From positions 1-7,090 of the forward strand of contig CAITUB010000017.1 in NCBI GenBank assembly GCA_903895515.1: DNA of 7,090 nt, given 5' to 3'. The notes beneath the pieces are model-generated. The model searched no databases. It saw nothing but the letters and a program-made list of their open reading frames with translations, and was not told the origin of the DNA. Origin of the DNA: an uncultured Acidimicrobium sp. (GTDB lineage Bacteria; Actinomycetota; Acidimicrobiia; Acidimicrobiales; Ilumatobacteraceae). Every line of letters starts with the position of its first letter. The stretch's first letter is position 1. Positions 6,296 to 7,090 of this stretch are shown one piece after another. Position numbers and translations under genes: made by a program.

Positions 6296-7090
6296 TTGCG
6301 TAAACCCCTTACTACTCTCGCGATTTGTTTCGCTGCACTCGTTGCCTCTTGCTTGACGCTGACGTCACATGTTCAGGCCGCGGCGACCGACCCACTGCTT
6401 GCGCAACAATGGGGAATTTTTGCCATTGGCGCAGATCGTGTTTGGACTACAACTACTGGACAAGGTGTCATTGTTGCTGTTGTCGATAGCGGCAGCGGCC
6501 CACATCCTGACCTTGCAGAGAATTTATTGACCGGTCACTCGTTCTTCGGATCAGTTGAGTCACTAGATGGATCCGATATCGATGCCAGTGGACACGGATC
6601 ACACGTTGCAGGAATCATCGCTGCTGCTGCCAATAACGGCATTGGTGGTTCCGGTGTTGCCCCACGTGCAAAAATTTTGCCGATTCAAGTACTTGACCAA
6701 GCGGGACAAGGCGATGCACGAGACGTCGCCGCTGGAGTTCGCTACGCAGCCGATAACGGTGCAAAGGTCATCAACTTGTCACTCGGTGGCACAACCGAAA
6801 GCTCCAGTTTGACCCAAGCAATTACCTATGCCAACGACAAGGGCGTCCTAGTTGTTGCTGCCGCTGGCAACGGCGGTGCAATTGATAAACCGAAATGGCC
6901 TGCATCGCTTGACCTCACACTTGCTGTCACCGCAGTCGACCAATCAAATAGCGCAACTGCGTTCGATCAACGTGGCGACTACATCGACATTGCGGCGCCA
7001 GGTTCCAACATTGTCTCCACCGCAAAAGGTGATTACGTCTCGCTCAGTGGCACCAGCATGGCTGCAGGTTTTGTTGCCGGCGCAGCAGCG
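6296..7090 (+). CDS. Secreted subtilisin-like serine protease (S8 family), N-terminal part (runs off right edge)
   Basis: An open frame of 265 codons runs to the window edge. The start is a TTG at 6296, the only plausible start before the signal sequence. The N-terminus MRKPLTTLAICFAALVASCL is a typical export signal, and HVQAAATDP (25-33) offers an AxA signal-peptidase I site near A28. VASC (16-19) could instead be read as a lipobox. The mature part begins with the S8-like QQWGIFAIGADRVW (37-50). The catalytic triad is D64 (VVDSG), H100 (SGHGSHVAG) and S254 (GTSMA), with oxyanion N192 (AAAGNGG). The residues after the serine, AAGFVAG (256-262), lack the usual Pro (GTSMAxP in the family). There is no obvious long propeptide between signal and catalytic domain. 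It sits 11 bp after fabI with no visible terminator, so it may share the fabI transcript. It is probably a cell-surface or extracellular endopeptidase. Substrate, and any C-terminal anchor or repeat domain, are outside the window. Confidence 0.9.
   Translation, partial: MRKPLTTLAICFAALVASCLTLTSHVQAAATDPLLAQQWGIFAIGADRVWTTTTGQGVIVAVVDSGSGPHPDLAENLLTGHSFFGSVESLDGSDIDASGHGSHVAGIIAAAANNGIGGSGVAPRAKILPIQVLDQAGQGDARDVAAGVRYAADNGAKVINLSLGGTTESSSLTQAITYANDKGVLVVAAAGNGGAIDKPKWPASLDLTLAVTAVDQSNSATAFDQRGDYIDIAAPGSNIVSTAKGDYVSLSGTSMAAGFVAGAAA

Noticed and set aside
6567..6812. An 81-residue plus-strand frame within the protease gene
   Set aside because: It is out of frame with the S8 catalytic triad and has no start signal or recognisable content.
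1..7090. CRISPR arrays, tRNA or rRNA genes, insertion sequences, toxin-antitoxin pairs or phage genes
   Set aside because: No regularly spaced repeats, terminal inverted repeats, transposase motifs or RNA-gene signatures were seen; almost every base belongs to a housekeeping-type gene.

Overview
The window looks like a chromosomal housekeeping segment from an actinobacterium, most likely of the Acidimicrobiia/Ilumatobacter type, although that placement is inference. Three things point to Actinobacteria: a mycothiol cysteine ligase (MshC) gene, an F420:NADP oxidoreductase gene, and a threonyl-tRNA synthetase gene followed by an Ap4A-phosphorylase-like HIT gene, an order I recall from Mycobacterium. 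Base composition looks only moderately GC-rich by eye, unlike high-GC soil actinomycetes. This would suit an aquatic, moderately streamlined lineage.

Layout. A tight six-gene cluster on the minus strand fills positions 1-5470. In transcription order it is: F420:NADP oxidoreductase (npdG/fno, 5470-4778), mycothiol ligase (mshC, 4766-3636), PlsC-like acyltransferase (3636-2893), threonyl-tRNA synthetase (thrS, 2851-866), HIT hydrolase/phosphorylase (860-357), and an unrecognised two-helix membrane protein that starts at a GTG (360) and runs off the left edge. Junctions are a TGATG stop/start overlap (mshC-plsC), a 5-bp gap (thrS-HIT) and a GTGA overlap (HIT-membrane protein). The only sizeable internal gap is 41 bp, in front of thrS. 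The plus strand carries an InhA/FabI-type enoyl-ACP reductase (5517-6284) and, 11 bp later, a secreted subtilisin-family (S8) protease that starts at a TTG (6296) and runs off the right edge.

How the genes fit together. The minus-strand cluster joins redox cofactor supply (F420/NADPH exchange, mycothiol synthesis), phospholipid synthesis, tRNA charging and probable removal of the Ap4A by-product of aminoacyl-tRNA synthetases. The divergent fabI adds a fatty-acid elongation step, so the two lipid genes lie on either side of the redox genes. The 46-bp divergent intergenic region has a TACGGT hexamer exactly 7 nt before the fabI ATG, which is the arrangement expected for a leaderless transcript.

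I see no rRNA, tRNA, CRISPR array, insertion sequence, prophage part or defence system, and no stretch over 300 bp without a gene. I do not see a clearly new biological system. The most unusual points are local: an S8 protease with Gly-Phe where the Ser motif normally has Pro-His, and an InhA-like reductase with a short substrate loop and an Ala at the InhA Ser94 position.
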